This document shows positions 34,937 through 43,370 of a stretch of DNA of 64,000 bases, in pieces. The stretch is taken from assembly GCA_035506135.1 (NCBI GenBank), contig DATJPY010000079.1, positions 18,220-82,219 of the forward strand, written 5' to 3'. Both the position numbers and the translations under genes were made by a program. Origin of the DNA: DATJPY01 sp035506135. Lineage in GTDB: Bacteria; Myxococcota_A; UBA9160; PR03. The notes below the pieces were generated by a model. The model did not search any database and was not told the origin of the DNA. It was given only the letters and a program-made list of their open reading frames with translations. Positions within the stretch are counted from its first letter, which is position 1. Every line of letters starts with the position of its first letter.

Positions 34937-36097
34937 GTGCGCGTGATCGGCCTCATGTCGGGGACGTCGGCGGACGGCATCGATGCGGCGCTCGTCGAGT
35001 GGCCGGACGATGCGGCGGCGCGCCCGCTGCGGCTCGCCGCCTACCGCGAGGAGCCGTTCGAGCCGTCCCTGCAGGACCGCATCCACGCGCTCGCCGCCGG
35101 GCGCCTGCCCGCGGCGGACGTGCTGCGCGAGCTCGCCGCGCTCGACGTGCTGCTCGGCGAGCGCTTCGCGGCGGCCGCAGCGGCAGTCGCACGCGAGGCC
35201 GGGGTGTCCCTCGCGTCCGTCGACGCAATCGCCTCGCACGGCCAGACCGTGGCGCATCACCCGGAGCTCGGCGCGACGCTCCAGATCGGCGATCCGTCGC
35301 GGATCGCCGAGCGCACGGGCGTCACCACCGTTGCGGACTTCCGCCCGCGCGATCTGGCCGCAGGCGGCGAGGGCGCTCCGCTCGCCCCGTTCTTCCACTG
35401 GGCGGTGCTCGGCGAGCCGTCGGAGTCGCGCGTGGTGCTGAACCTCGGCGGGATCGCCAACCTCACCTGGCTGCCGCGCGGCGGCGATCCCGACGCGGTG
35501 ATCGCCTTCGACGTGGGGCCCGCCAACGCGCTGATCGACGCCGTGATCCGCGCGCTGTCGGGCGGCCGCGAGCGCATCGATCGCGACGGCGCGCGCGCCC
35601 GCCGCGGCACGCCCGACGCGGCGCTGCTCGAGCGTCTGCTCGACGACGAGTTCCTGCGCCGGCCGCCCCCGAAGTCGACCGGCCGCGAGCGCTACGGCAT
35701 CGCCGAGGGCGAGGCGCTCGCGGACGAGTGGCGCCGCGGCGCGCGCTCCGAGGACGACCTGCTCGCGACGCTGGTCGCGTTCACCGCGGAGTCCGTGGCG
35801 CGCGCCTGCCGGCAGTTCCTCGGCGGCGTGCCCGATCGGCTGCTGGTGTCGGGCGGCGGGGCCGAGAATCCGGCAGTCCTGGCCGCGCTGGAGGCGGCGC
35901 TCCCGCGCGTAGCGGTCGAGCGCGTCGAGCAGGCCGGCGTCCCGGCCGCGGCGGTCGAGGCGATGGCCTTCTCGCTGATGGGTCGCAATGCGCTGCTCGG
36001 GATCCCCAACCACCTGCCGCGCTGCACCGGAGCGAGCCGCGCCGCCGTGCTCGGCGAGATCGTGCCGGGCCGCAGCGGGATCAGAGCTCGATCGTGA
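34937..36097 (+). CDS. anmK: Anhydro-N-acetylmuramic acid kinase
   Basis: A 386-residue AnmK, which opens the 1,6-anhydro ring and phosphorylates anhydro-MurNAc to MurNAc-6-phosphate during murein recycling. The family start VRVIGLMSGTSADGIDAAL is exact. SHGQTVAHHPELGATLQIGD, ADFRPRDLAAGGEGAPLAPF, VVLNLGGIANLTWLP and LLVSGGGAENPAVL are all as expected. GTG 34937 fits the conserved N-terminus; the frame can be extended only to weaker upstream starts. It faces the MurU-like, AmgK-like and MBL genes and overlaps the MBL 3' end by 17 bases. Confidence 0.95.
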   Translation: MRVIGLMSGTSADGIDAALVEWPDDAAARPLRLAAYREEPFEPSLQDRIHALAAGRLPAADVLRELAALDVLLGERFAAAAAAVAREAGVSLASVDAIASHGQTVAHHPELGATLQIGDPSRIAERTGVTTVADFRPRDLAAGGEGAPLAPFFHWAVLGEPSESRVVLNLGGIANLTWLPRGGDPDAVIAFDVGPANALIDAVIRALSGGRERIDRDGARARRGTPDAALLERLLDDEFLRRPPPKSTGRERYGIAEGEALADEWRRGARSEDDLLATLVAFTAESVARACRQFLGGVPDRLLVSGGGAENPAVLAALEAALPRVAVERVEQAGVPAAAVEAMAFSLMGRNALLGIPNHLPRCTGASRAAVLGEIVPGRSGIRARS

Positions 36098-36818
36098 GCC
36101 CGTCGTCGGCCGTCTCGAGCTCGAGGCGGCCGCGCAGCGGCGCCATCTGCGTGCCGAGGTGCGTGAGCACGAGCCGCTCGCAGCCGAAGCCGGGGGCTCG
36201 TTCCAGCAAGGTGCGGTAGTCGAGGTGGTACTCGAAGGACGCCTCGAGGAAGGTGCACTCGCAGATGCACAGGTCGGCGCCGCGCACGAAATCGGGGAGC
36301 CCGTCGAACCAGCCGGTGTCGCCGCTGTAGGCGAGCCGGCGCCCGTCGACCGAGACGATCACGCCGTGCGGGCTCGAATCGGGCTGGTGGTAGGTCTGGA
36401 ACGCCTCCATCCGCGCCAGGCCGAGATCGAGCGTGCGGCCGGGCGCGAGCTCGGCGAAGCGGATCTCGAAGTCGAAGGTGTGGCTCTCGAGCGGGAGGCC
36501 GACGGCGGCCGCGGCGGCGCGGACGCGCGCCTCGACCCCCGGCGGCCCGGCGATCGAGATCGGCTTCCGGCGGGCGTCCTCGTACTGCGCGCCGATCAGG
36601 AGCTGCGGAATGCCGGCGAAGTGGTCGGCGTGGAAGTGGGTGACTGCGATCGCGTCGACGGCGTCGCGGGGCAGCCCGAGCGCTGCGAGGCCGGTCGCCG
36701 TGGTCGGGCCGCAGTCGAGCAGGAGGCCGCCCGAGGGCGTGTCGAGCAGGATGGCGGCCTGCCGCCGGCCGCCGGCGCCGAAGGCATCGCTGGTGCCGAT
36801 GAAGGTGGCGCGCGTCAC
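36081..36818 (-). CDS. MBL-fold metallohydrolase (RNase Z-like)
   Basis: A 245-residue metallo-beta-lactamase-fold protein. It has IGTSDAFGAGGRRQAAIL and LLLDCGPTT at the start, the metal motif VTHFHADHFAGIPQL, HGVIVSVDGRRLAYSGDTGW, and ECTF and LTHLG near the end. This is the RNase Z/ElaC-like layout with both metal sites intact. The GTG start overlaps the MurU-like stop. The substrate is unknown. Its position inside a recycling cluster that lacks a recognised MurNAc-6-phosphate phosphatase makes a phosphoester role possible but unproven. Confidence 0.87.
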   Translation of the reverse strand: MTRATFIGTSDAFGAGGRRQAAILLDTPSGGLLLDCGPTTATGLAALGLPRDAVDAIAVTHFHADHFAGIPQLLIGAQYEDARRKPISIAGPPGVEARVRAAAAAVGLPLESHTFDFEIRFAELAPGRTLDLGLARMEAFQTYHQPDSSPHGVIVSVDGRRLAYSGDTGWFDGLPDFVRGADLCICECTFLEASFEYHLDYRTLLERAPGFGCERLVLTHLGTQMAPLRGRLELETADDGLTIEL

Positions 36819-37732
36819 GGCGCCTCCTCGATGCGGTGGAAGGCGCCTCCTGCGAAGACGCCGCCGCTCGCGTGCAATCCCGCCGGGACGCGCTCGCCGT
36901 CCCACACCACCGCGCGCTGCAGCCGAACCCCGGCCCCGAGCTGCGCCCCGGCTCCGATCACCAGATCCGGCTCGAGGCGCACGCCGAGCCCGCGCGCGAC
37001 GGCGTCGGCGTCGAGATAGCCCACCGCCGTCGGCGCCAGATTGGCCGACAGATACTCCGCCGGCGTCCCCACCGGCACCCAGGTACACGCTCTGGCGTCG
37101 AGCCGCTCGGCGCGCACGTCGTCGGCGCCGGCGCGGAGTCGCGGCGCGAGCCAGTCGTCCAGGTGCACGAAGACGTCGCGTTCCGGCAGCGTGTCGAAGG
37201 CGCGCGCGGCGATCAGGTTCACGCTGACGTACACCCCCTGGAGGCGCTCGCCGCCGAGATCGAAGCGGCGTGCGATGCGGCGCACGCGGCCTTCGGCGTC
37301 GACCCCGATCGTACCGAAGCGCTCGGCGCGCGCGTCCTCGCGCAGGATCAACGTCACCGCGTCGCGGCGGGCGCGGTGGCGCGCCGCGAGGGGGGCGAGC
37401 GCGAAGTCGAAGAGGGCATCGCCGGCCAGGACGAGGCTCGGATCGCTCTCCCGCAGGAAGCTCGCCGCGCGGCGGATGCCGCCGCCGGTGCCGAGCAGCG
37501 TCGGCTCCTCCGAGAAGTGCACGGCGAGTCCCGGCGGGACCCAGCGCTCGGCCGCGGCCCGCGTCGCATCGGGGAGGTGGTGGAGGTTCACGATCACCTC
37601 GCGGACCCCCTGGCGCGCCAGCCAGGCGAGCGGCCACGCGAGGAGCGGGATCCCGCGGACCGGGAGCACCGGCTTCGGCCGCAGCGCCGAGAGCGGTCGC
37701 ATCCGCGTCCCGAGGCCCGCGGCGAGGATCAT
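36815..37732 (-). CDS. MurU-like sugar-1-phosphate nucleotidyltransferase with extra C-terminal domain
   Basis: A 305-residue nucleotidyltransferase. The signature is ILAAGLGTRMRPLSALRPKP, followed by EEPTLLGTGGGIRRAA and LVLAGDALFDF. Together with the overlapping AmgK-like gene and nearby anmK it most likely makes UDP-MurNAc from MurNAc-1-phosphate, as MurU does in Pseudomonas. It is about 80 residues longer than MurU. The addition (RLEPDLVIGAGAQLGAGVRL, ASGGVFAGGAFHRI) looks like a short left-handed beta-helix. ATG 37732 overlaps the AmgK-like stop (ATGA). A general hexose-1-phosphate nucleotidyltransferase is the alternative. Confidence 0.8.
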   Translation of the reverse strand: MILAAGLGTRMRPLSALRPKPVLPVRGIPLLAWPLAWLARQGVREVIVNLHHLPDATRAAAERWVPPGLAVHFSEEPTLLGTGGGIRRAASFLRESDPSLVLAGDALFDFALAPLAARHRARRDAVTLILREDARAERFGTIGVDAEGRVRRIARRFDLGGERLQGVYVSVNLIAARAFDTLPERDVFVHLDDWLAPRLRAGADDVRAERLDARACTWVPVGTPAEYLSANLAPTAVGYLDADAVARGLGVRLEPDLVIGAGAQLGAGVRLQRAVVWDGERVPAGLHASGGVFAGGAFHRIEEAP

Positions 37733-38796
37733 CGCGCGCAGCGTTCGCCCTCCCGGTCGAGGCGGGGAGCGAGCTCCTCGAGCAGCGCGCCGAAGCGCCC
37801 GAGGCGCGCGTCCACGCCGGCGCAGCGCCGCGCGGCGTCGCGGACGTACGCGAACGTCGGGGCGGCGAACGCCAGGGCGTCGGGGCGTCCGCGCGCCGCC
37901 AGCTCGTGCCAGAGCGCGTGGTCCTTGCCCTTGCGCACGATGGTGAGCAGGTCGAATCGACGCCAGAACACGTCGCGATCCGGAGCGTCCGGCAGGCGCA
38001 GCCGCACCCGCTCGGCCTGCGCGCGCACCTCCGTCTCCGGCAGCACCACGTAGGAGCCACGCAGCAGGCACACCAGGTCGTACTCCGGCGGCGCCAGCAA
38101 GGCACCCTGGAAGTCGACCATGGCGATGCGCTGGCCCGGCGGCCCGTCCCGCAGCATCAGGTTGGTGCTCTGGAAGTCGCGGTGGGCCAGGCGCTCCGGC
38201 GCGCCCGCGAGCGCGTCCGACACCGCGGCGAATGCATCGCGGACGACGGCGACCTCGGCGGCGCTCGGCGCGCGGCCGAGGCCCGCCGGCAGGCTCGCGG
38301 CGGCGAAGCGGCGCGCCTTGCCCTCGATCAGCGCGGCGTCGTAGCGGCGCTGGAACGAGGGCACCCGGCCGCTCGGGTCGGTGAGCGCCTGGAGCCGCGG
38401 CACCAGGTCACACGCCTCTGCGTAGAGCGCGCGGCGCCGATCCGGCGCGGCACTGCGCAGCTCCTCGAGCAGCTCGCGCGAGCCCAGGTCCTCGAGCAGG
38501 TCGATGTCGGCGCCGCCGGCGAGCCGGCGCGGTACCGGCAGCCCGTGGGCCTCGAGGAACGCGCGGATCGGCTCGAGCGGCGGCTCGGGCGCCACGCCGG
38601 GCGGCGGATCGCCGCGGTCGACGCGCGCGACGAGCGAGCCCGGTCCGGGACCCCGCAGCCGCAGGCGATAGGTGCGGCGGTGGCCGGCGACGCCGCGCAG
38701 CGGCTCGAACCGCTCGACGGCGAGACCGAGCTTCGCGCGGACCAGCTCGGCGAGCTCGTCCTCGAGCGCCGGATCGCGCGCCGCGGGCGCGGTCAA
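37729..38796 (-). CDS. AmgK-like sugar kinase (aminoglycoside phosphotransferase fold)
   Basis: A 355-residue APH-fold kinase. Catalytic and metal segments are RLAHRDFQSTNLML (HxDxxxxN) and IAMVDFQGALLAPPEYDLV, and an EDLGSRELLEEL block precedes them. AmgK phosphorylates MurNAc or GlcNAc at the anomeric carbon. The identical gene order AmgK-MurU in pseudomonads and the presence of anmK support that role here. TTG 38796 overlaps the transporter stop as TTGA. If the specificity differs, it would be another small-molecule kinase of the family. Confidence 0.8.
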   Translation of the reverse strand: MTAPAARDPALEDELAELVRAKLGLAVERFEPLRGVAGHRRTYRLRLRGPGPGSLVARVDRGDPPPGVAPEPPLEPIRAFLEAHGLPVPRRLAGGADIDLLEDLGSRELLEELRSAAPDRRRALYAEACDLVPRLQALTDPSGRVPSFQRRYDAALIEGKARRFAAASLPAGLGRAPSAAEVAVVRDAFAAVSDALAGAPERLAHRDFQSTNLMLRDGPPGQRIAMVDFQGALLAPPEYDLVCLLRGSYVVLPETEVRAQAERVRLRLPDAPDRDVFWRRFDLLTIVRKGKDHALWHELAARGRPDALAFAAPTFAYVRDAARRCAGVDARLGRFGALLEELAPRLDREGERCAR

Positions 38797-40181
38797 GCCG
38801 TGCTCCCGAAGAGCCAGTGACACGCAGCTGTGGCGGTCACGAAGCCCGCCACGTCGCCTCCCAGGCACGCCGGCAGCGCGTAGCGCCCGTCGCGCACGCG
38901 CGCGGCGCCGAGGTAGAGGGTGAGCACGTAGAAGGTGGTCTCGGTCGAGCCCTGGAAGCTCCCGACGAGGATGCCGACGAAGGAGTCGGGCCCGTGCGCC
39001 TTCATGATGTCGACCATGAGGCCATAGGCGCCCGAGGCGGAGAGCGGCCGCAAGAGCGCCATTGGCAGCGCCTCGGCGGGCAGGCCGAGGCGCCCCGTGA
39101 TCGGGTCGATCAGGCGCACCAGCGCATCGAGCGCTCCCGACGCGCGCAGCATCGCGAGCGCGACCAGGATCATCACGAGATAGGGGAGGATGCGGACGGC
39201 GACCTCGAGCCCCTCCCGCGCCCCCTCGACGGCGGCTTCGTAGACCGGCACCCGCCCGGCCACGCCGATCAGCAGCAGGCCCACGATGAAGAGCGGCAGG
39301 AACCAGCTCGCGGCGATCCCCTTCGCCAGCTCCCACGCCGGCTGGCCGGCGGGCGCGCGCGCGATCTGGAGGGCGAGGGCGACTGCGAGCAGGACGAGGG
39401 TCGCGAAGATGAGGAGGCGTGAGGCTGGCTTCGGGGGCTCGGAAATCGGCCTCCGGCCGATGGGGTTGCTGAGCTGCTGCGCGTCCTGATTGACTTCGCT
39501 CGGCTTCGCCTCGCTGCGCGCGGCGCCTTCGGCGCCGCTTGCGGGATGCTGCGGGCGGTCGAATTGCCCCAGAGGCGGCGGGGCGGGTGCGTTGGGGCGG
39601 GCGAAGTACGGGAGTCTGCGGAGCGCGAAGCACAGAAGGATGGCGGTGGTGGTGGAGGCGGTGGTGGCGAGCAGAGTCGGGAGCCAGGTCGCGTCGGGGC
39701 TCTTCGAGCCCAGGCTGGCGCGTACCGCGATGACACCGAGCGGGAACAGCGAGATGCTGGTGGCGTTGATCGCGAGGAAGAGCGCCATCGCATCGCTCGC
39801 GACGCCCGGCGTGCGGTTCAACCCCTCGAGCTCGACCATCGCCTTGAGCCCGAACGGCGTCGCCGCGTTGCCGAGCCCGAGCGCGTTGGAGGCGAGGTTC
39901 ATGATCATGGCGCCCATCGCAGGGTGATCCGTCGGCACCTCGGGAAAGAGGCGCCGGAGGATCGGGGCGAGCGCGCGCGAGGCCGCGTCCAGGAGGCCGC
40001 CCTGCTGCGCGACGCGCATCAAGCCCAGGAAGAAGGCCATCGCGCCGACGAGACGGATCACCAGGTCGACGGCCTGGCTCGCGCCGTCGAACACCGCTGC
40101 CTTCACGGCGTCGAGGGTTCCGGTGAAGGCGGCGCAGAGCACGGACACCAGCACCAGGCCGAGCCAGATTCCGTTGAGCAA
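38793..40181 (-). CDS. SpmA-SpmB fused membrane protein (nucleoside-recognition/Gate domains)
   Basis: A 462-residue polytopic protein with two Gate domains. The SpmA-like half (1-195) contains LGNAATPFGLKAMVELE and LFLAINATSISLFPLG. The SpmB-like half (245-462) contains LRPLSASGAYGLMVDIMKAH and VGSFQGSTETTFYVLTLY. In Bacillus, spmA, spmB and dacB form one operon for spore cortex maturation. Here the two are fused and a dacB-type gene is divergent, so a cell-wall role without sporulation is likely. The linker (about 200-238) is made of repeat copy D. TTG 40181 is the probable start, after GGGGGG. Confidence 0.87.
   Translation of the reverse strand: MLNGIWLGLVLVSVLCAAFTGTLDAVKAAVFDGASQAVDLVIRLVGAMAFFLGLMRVAQQGGLLDAASRALAPILRRLFPEVPTDHPAMGAMIMNLASNALGLGNAATPFGLKAMVELEGLNRTPGVASDAMALFLAINATSISLFPLGVIAVRASLGSKSPDATWLPTLLATTASTTTAILLCFALRRLPYFARPNAPAPPPLGQFDRPQHPASGAEGAARSEAKPSEVNQDAQQLSNPIGRRPISEPPKPASRLLIFATLVLLAVALALQIARAPAGQPAWELAKGIAASWFLPLFIVGLLLIGVAGRVPVYEAAVEGAREGLEVAVRILPYLVMILVALAMLRASGALDALVRLIDPITGRLGLPAEALPMALLRPLSASGAYGLMVDIMKAHGPDSFVGILVGSFQGSTETTFYVLTLYLGAARVRDGRYALPACLGGDVAGFVTATAACHWLFGSTA
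39466..39583 (-). repeat. Dispersed repeat copy D in the SpmA-SpmB linker
   Basis: A full 118-bp unit: TTGCTGAGCTGCTGC at 39466, the core GACTTCGCTCGGCTTCGCCT, an 8-bp hairpin GCGGCGCC-TTC-GGCGCCGC at 39520-39538, and the end block GAATTGCCCC-AGAGGCGGCGGGG. A separate small inverted repeat ATCGGCC-TCC-GGCCGAT lies just outside (39445-39461). In protein it reads AARSEAKPSEVNQDAQQLSN, a different frame from copy A. Confidence 0.87.
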
Positions 40182-40262
40182 CGGACCCCCCAAAGGTCGG
40201 CTCGTTTGCCGGCGGCGAGCCTCCCGGATACGTTCGGGGCCGTCAAGGGTTGCGGGGGGTTC

Positions 40263-41816
40263 GTGCAGCGCGCCAGCCGAGTCGCGGCGCTCGTCGCCGC
40301 GTTCGCGATCGCGTCGATCGCGCAGACGCCGCACGCGGCCGAGCGCGCGGAGGCGAGCGCGCGCCCCGCGTCGGCGCTGGCCGGGCATCTCGATGCGGCG
40401 CTCTCGCAGCGCGCGCTCCGCGGCGCATCGATTGCTGCGCTGGTGGTGTCGCGCAGCGACGGGCGCGTGCTCTACGACCGCGGCGGCGATCAGGCGCTGG
40501 TGCCCGCGTCGAACGAGAAGATCCTGACGGCCGTGGCGGCGCTCGCGACCTTCGGCCCCGCGCACAAGTTCACCACCCGGGTGACCGCGGACGCGCGGCC
40601 CGATGCGGCGGGCTCGGTCGGCGCGCTCTTCGTGCGCGGCGGCGGCGATCCCGCGCTCACCTCCGAGGACTGGTGGCGCCTGGCCGCCGAGCTCCGTGCC
40701 GCCGGGCTGCGTCGGGTGCGCGGCGATCTCGTGGTCGACGACTCCTTCTTCGACGCCGAACGGTGGCACCCGGAGTGGGGTGCGGTGACCGAGCGCGCCT
40801 ACTTCGGTCCCGTCTCGGCGCTCTCGGCGAACTACGGCGCCTTCACCGTCGAGGTGCGGCCGGGCGCCGCGCCGGGTGCGCCCGCGCGCGTCGCGATCGA
40901 TCCACCGATCGGCTTCTTCCTGCTCGCGAACCGCGCCACCACCGGTCCGCCGCGCCATCGCGCGCGCCTCGCCGTCGAGCGCGAGGCCACGCCGCAGGGC
41001 GAGTCGATCGTGGTGTCGGGGACCGCGCCGGCGGGCTCCGAGCCGAGCCGCGTCTACCGCAGCGTCGGCGACGCGACCCTCTACGCCGGCGCGGTGCTCG
41101 CCTGGCAGCTCGCGGCGCAGGGGATCGAGGTGGGAGGGCACGTGCGGCGCGGCGCCGCGCCCGACGCGGGCTACGACCTCGTGGACTTCGAGGGCCGTCC
41201 GCTCGCGGAGATCGTCCGGCTCTTCCTGAAGCACAGCAACAACACGATCGCCGAGGGCCTGGTCAAAGCGATCGGCGCCGAGGAGTACGGCCCGCCTGGG
41301 TCGTGGAGCCACGGCGTCGAGGCGCTCGTCGCGCACCTCCGCGCGCTCGGTCTCCCCCTCGCGGGAGCCCACATCGTCGACGGATCGGGCCTGGCGCGCA
41401 GCAACCGCGTGACGCCGCGGCTGCTGGTCGCCGCGCTGCTCGCGGCGGACCGATCGTTCGCGTTCGGCCCGGAGTTCGAGAGCGCCCTCCCGATCGCCGC
41501 GACCGACGGCACGCTCAGCCACCGCGCGCTCGCAGCCGCCGGCGCCGTGCGCGCCAAGACCGGAAGCCTCGACGGCGTGCACTCGCTCTCCGGCTATGCG
41601 GCGCTCCCAGACGGCGGCGAGGCGGTGTTCTCCGTCCTGGTGAACGGGACGCCGGCGGGCGATCGCGCTGCCGTCCACGCGCTCGACGGCTTCGCCGCCG
41701 CGCTGGTGCAGGGAGGAGGCCGGCGCGAGGCGCAGGGCGCGGCACCCGGTGCCGCGAGCGCGGCCGCCGCGTCGGATCAGGAGCCGGCGGGCGGCGACGC
41801 CGAGCGCTCCCAGTAG
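40263..41816 (+). CDS. dacB: D-alanyl-D-alanine carboxypeptidase/endopeptidase, PBP4 class
   Basis: A 517-residue class C low-molecular-weight penicillin-binding protein. The signal peptide runs to about residue 25 (ALVAAFAIASIAQTPHAAE). The active-site triad is SxxK in LVPASNEKILT, SxN in KHSNNTIAEG and KTG in VRAKTGSLDG, with the large PBP4 insertion between the first two. It trims or opens peptidoglycan peptides in the periplasm. GTG 40263 follows GGGGGG. It is divergent from the SpmAB fusion. The 3' end, rich in Ala and Gly, overlaps the convergent lytic transglycosylase gene by 40 bases. Confidence 0.92.
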   Translation: MQRASRVAALVAAFAIASIAQTPHAAERAEASARPASALAGHLDAALSQRALRGASIAALVVSRSDGRVLYDRGGDQALVPASNEKILTAVAALATFGPAHKFTTRVTADARPDAAGSVGALFVRGGGDPALTSEDWWRLAAELRAAGLRRVRGDLVVDDSFFDAERWHPEWGAVTERAYFGPVSALSANYGAFTVEVRPGAAPGAPARVAIDPPIGFFLLANRATTGPPRHRARLAVEREATPQGESIVVSGTAPAGSEPSRVYRSVGDATLYAGAVLAWQLAAQGIEVGGHVRRGAAPDAGYDLVDFEGRPLAEIVRLFLKHSNNTIAEGLVKAIGAEEYGPPGSWSHGVEALVAHLRALGLPLAGAHIVDGSGLARSNRVTPRLLVAALLAADRSFAFGPEFESALPIAATDGTLSHRALAAAGAVRAKTGSLDGVHSLSGYAALPDGGEAVFSVLVNGTPAGDRAAVHALDGFAAALVQGGGRREAQGAAPGAASAAAASDQEPAGGDAERSQ

Positions 41817-42406
41817 GCTCCGAGCACGCGCTCGCTGTAGTGCGCGGGGAAGGATGCGCCGCCGCGCAGCAGCGCCTCGATCTGCCCGGGCCCTTCGTTG
41901 TAGGCGGCGAGCGCGACGGGCAGGCTGGCATACCGGTCGAGCAGCTCGCGGAGATACGCAGCGCCGAGGCGGACGTTGGCGCGCGGATCGAAGAGCGTGC
42001 GGGGGCCGCGCCACGGGACGCCGACGCGGCGCGCCACCTCGATGCCCGTGCTCGGCAGGATCTGCATCAGCCCGAGGGCGCCCTTCTGCGACACCGCGTA
42101 CGGATCGAATCCGCTCTCCACCTCCATCACGGCCAGCAGCAGGGTCGGCGGCAACGCGTGGGCGCGGCTGGCGTCGACGACGGCGCGCGCCACGGCGGCG
42201 ACGTCCTCGCCGCCGAGGTCGCGGGCGTAGGGAGCCAGCCGCGCGCGCACCGCCTCGAACTCCGGATCGAGGGCGGCGCGGTCCGCGATCGGCTCCGAGC
42301 CAGGCGCGGCCGGCTCCTGCGGGAGCGTTCGGGCACAGGGCGCGCCGAAGAGCAGCAGCGCGGCGAGCCAGAGCCAGGTGACCCGGCGCGAGCGAGCGTT
42401 CGACAT
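41777..42406 (-). CDS. Soluble or periplasmic lytic transglycosylase (SLT domain)
   Basis: A 209-residue protein with a signal peptide (VTWLWLAALLLFGAPCA; the Cys could also be a lipidation site). The SLT domain contains the catalytic glutamate in AVMEVESGFDPYAVS, then GALGLMQILPST, NVRLGAAYLRELLDRY and LAAYNEGPG. Such enzymes cut glycan strands and release the anhydro-MurNAc that AnmK consumes, so it belongs with the recycling genes next door. ATG 42406. Confidence 0.92.
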   Translation of the reverse strand: MSNARSRRVTWLWLAALLLFGAPCARTLPQEPAAPGSEPIADRAALDPEFEAVRARLAPYARDLGGEDVAAVARAVVDASRAHALPPTLLLAVMEVESGFDPYAVSQKGALGLMQILPSTGIEVARRVGVPWRGPRTLFDPRANVRLGAAYLRELLDRYASLPVALAAYNEGPGQIEALLRGGASFPAHYSERVLGAYWERSASPPAGS

Positions 42407-42775
42407 GGCGACCGCTCAGCGCAGCCCGAGCGGCCCGGAGACGAGCCGCATCCACGGCGAGAACGAGGACAACATGAGCATCGAGCCCCCCGGGCCACTC
42501 GCCCATGGCTTGCGGCCCACGCCGCCCGAGGGAGCAAGATCCATGCCTCCGAGGCTCGATGAGGTGAACTTTACCGAGTGATTCCAGCCTGTTGTGCCGG
42601 ATGTTGCGGGCCCGGGGAGGGCGCGCGTCCTTGCGCAGTGGCGCACACGGAGGCGCAGCTCGGTAGAGGCGCGTGCCCAGTTTGGGGAGCTACCGGAGGA
42701 GTCTTCGGAGGAGCGGGGGCGGTTCGGCGGATCCCGGCCGCGGGGCGCCGCGGCCGGGATCGCGAAGCGGCGGCG
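42407..42775. other. Intergenic region with one strong hairpin
   Basis: 369 bases between the divergent transglycosylase start and the XRE gene stop. Short open frames (for example 42594-42779, Arg-rich) have no protein-like features and are not called. The right end holds the hairpin at 42731-42760. The left part presumably carries the transglycosylase promoter, but no clear box is visible. Confidence 0.5.
42731..42760 (-). terminator. Strong 13-bp hairpin downstream of the XRE gene
   Basis: Perfect inverted repeat: arm ATCCCGGCCGCGG, 4-base loop, arm CCGCGGCCGGGAT, beginning 15 bases after the XRE stop. No T-run follows on the minus strand. Confidence 0.6.
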
Positions 42776-43018
42776 CTAGCGGGCGCGGCGCATGCGCCCC
42801 CGGCCGAGCAGCAGCCAGTCGAGCGACACGCCTTCCTTCACCGCGAGCGTGATCAGGAAGTCCGCGTGGGGCGTGGTCCCGTTCTCGTAGCGGTTCACGT
42901 TCTGCTGGAACACGCCGAGCTCGCGCGCGAACTGGCGTTGCGAGCGCGTGCCCCGGACCTCCGCCAGGCGCTCCGGAAGCTTCTTCTTCACCCGATCGAT
43001 CGTTGCCGCGGCGGCCAT
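42776..43018 (-). CDS. Small XRE-family transcriptional regulator
   Basis: An 80-residue Cro/C1-type regulator. The HTH spans about residues 25-65: RSQRQFARELGVFQQNVNRY and ENGTTPHADFLITLAVKEGV, followed by the family tail SLDWLLLGRG. It starts at ATG 43018 after GGGAGAAG. Upstream, at 43034-43059, there is an AACGAC-type direct repeat in a low-GC patch that could be its own operator. Single-domain regulators of this type often control one nearby gene; the target is not evident. Confidence 0.85.
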   Translation of the reverse strand: MAAAATIDRVKKKLPERLAEVRGTRSQRQFARELGVFQQNVNRYENGTTPHADFLITLAVKEGVSLDWLLLGRGRMRRAR

Positions 43019-43370
43019 GAGCTGTCTTCTCCCGTTTTGTCGTTGTCGTTTCGTCGTTCTCAGTTTGGCTCGACACCCCCGGGCGTCGCCGACTCGGGCC
43101 GCTCAAGGCCGGCCGTGGGAACGAACCGAAGTGTGTCGTGGGAATGACCCCGCTCGGCGGTGAGACGGTTACGCAGCGATGAAACACCGAGGAGCGCGCG
43201 CAGCATAGACAGCACGACAGGGTGCGGCAAGCCGATCCGGAGCGGTCTCACGCGCTCCGCTCGACGGCTTGATTACGCAATGTTCATCTCGCGCCGCGAG
43301 CCGCGGGCGGGAGACACCGGAGGGCGGCACGCTGGGCGCCGGACTGGCCGCGTTCGGGGAGGCGACGGGG
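43019..43370. other. Intergenic region upstream of rsmD and the XRE gene
   Basis: 352 bases between divergent genes. Apart from the AACGAC repeats it has no recognised feature. Frames reading into rsmD from 43269 are open but show no conservation-like pattern before the RsmD motif, so the region is treated as non-coding. Confidence 0.5.
43034..43059 (-). promoter_or_regulatory. Possible operator: iterated AACGAC repeats before the XRE gene
   Basis: Minus strand reads GAACGACGAAACGACAACGA then CAAAACGGG: three ACGAC units spaced 8 and 6 bases, immediately upstream of the ribosome site. The patch is clearly lower in GC than its surroundings. Confidence 0.4.

Noticed and set aside
42594..42779. 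Possible 61-residue gene in the intergenic region
   Set aside because: Arg-rich, no ribosome site, runs through the hairpin at 42731-42760 and into the XRE stop.
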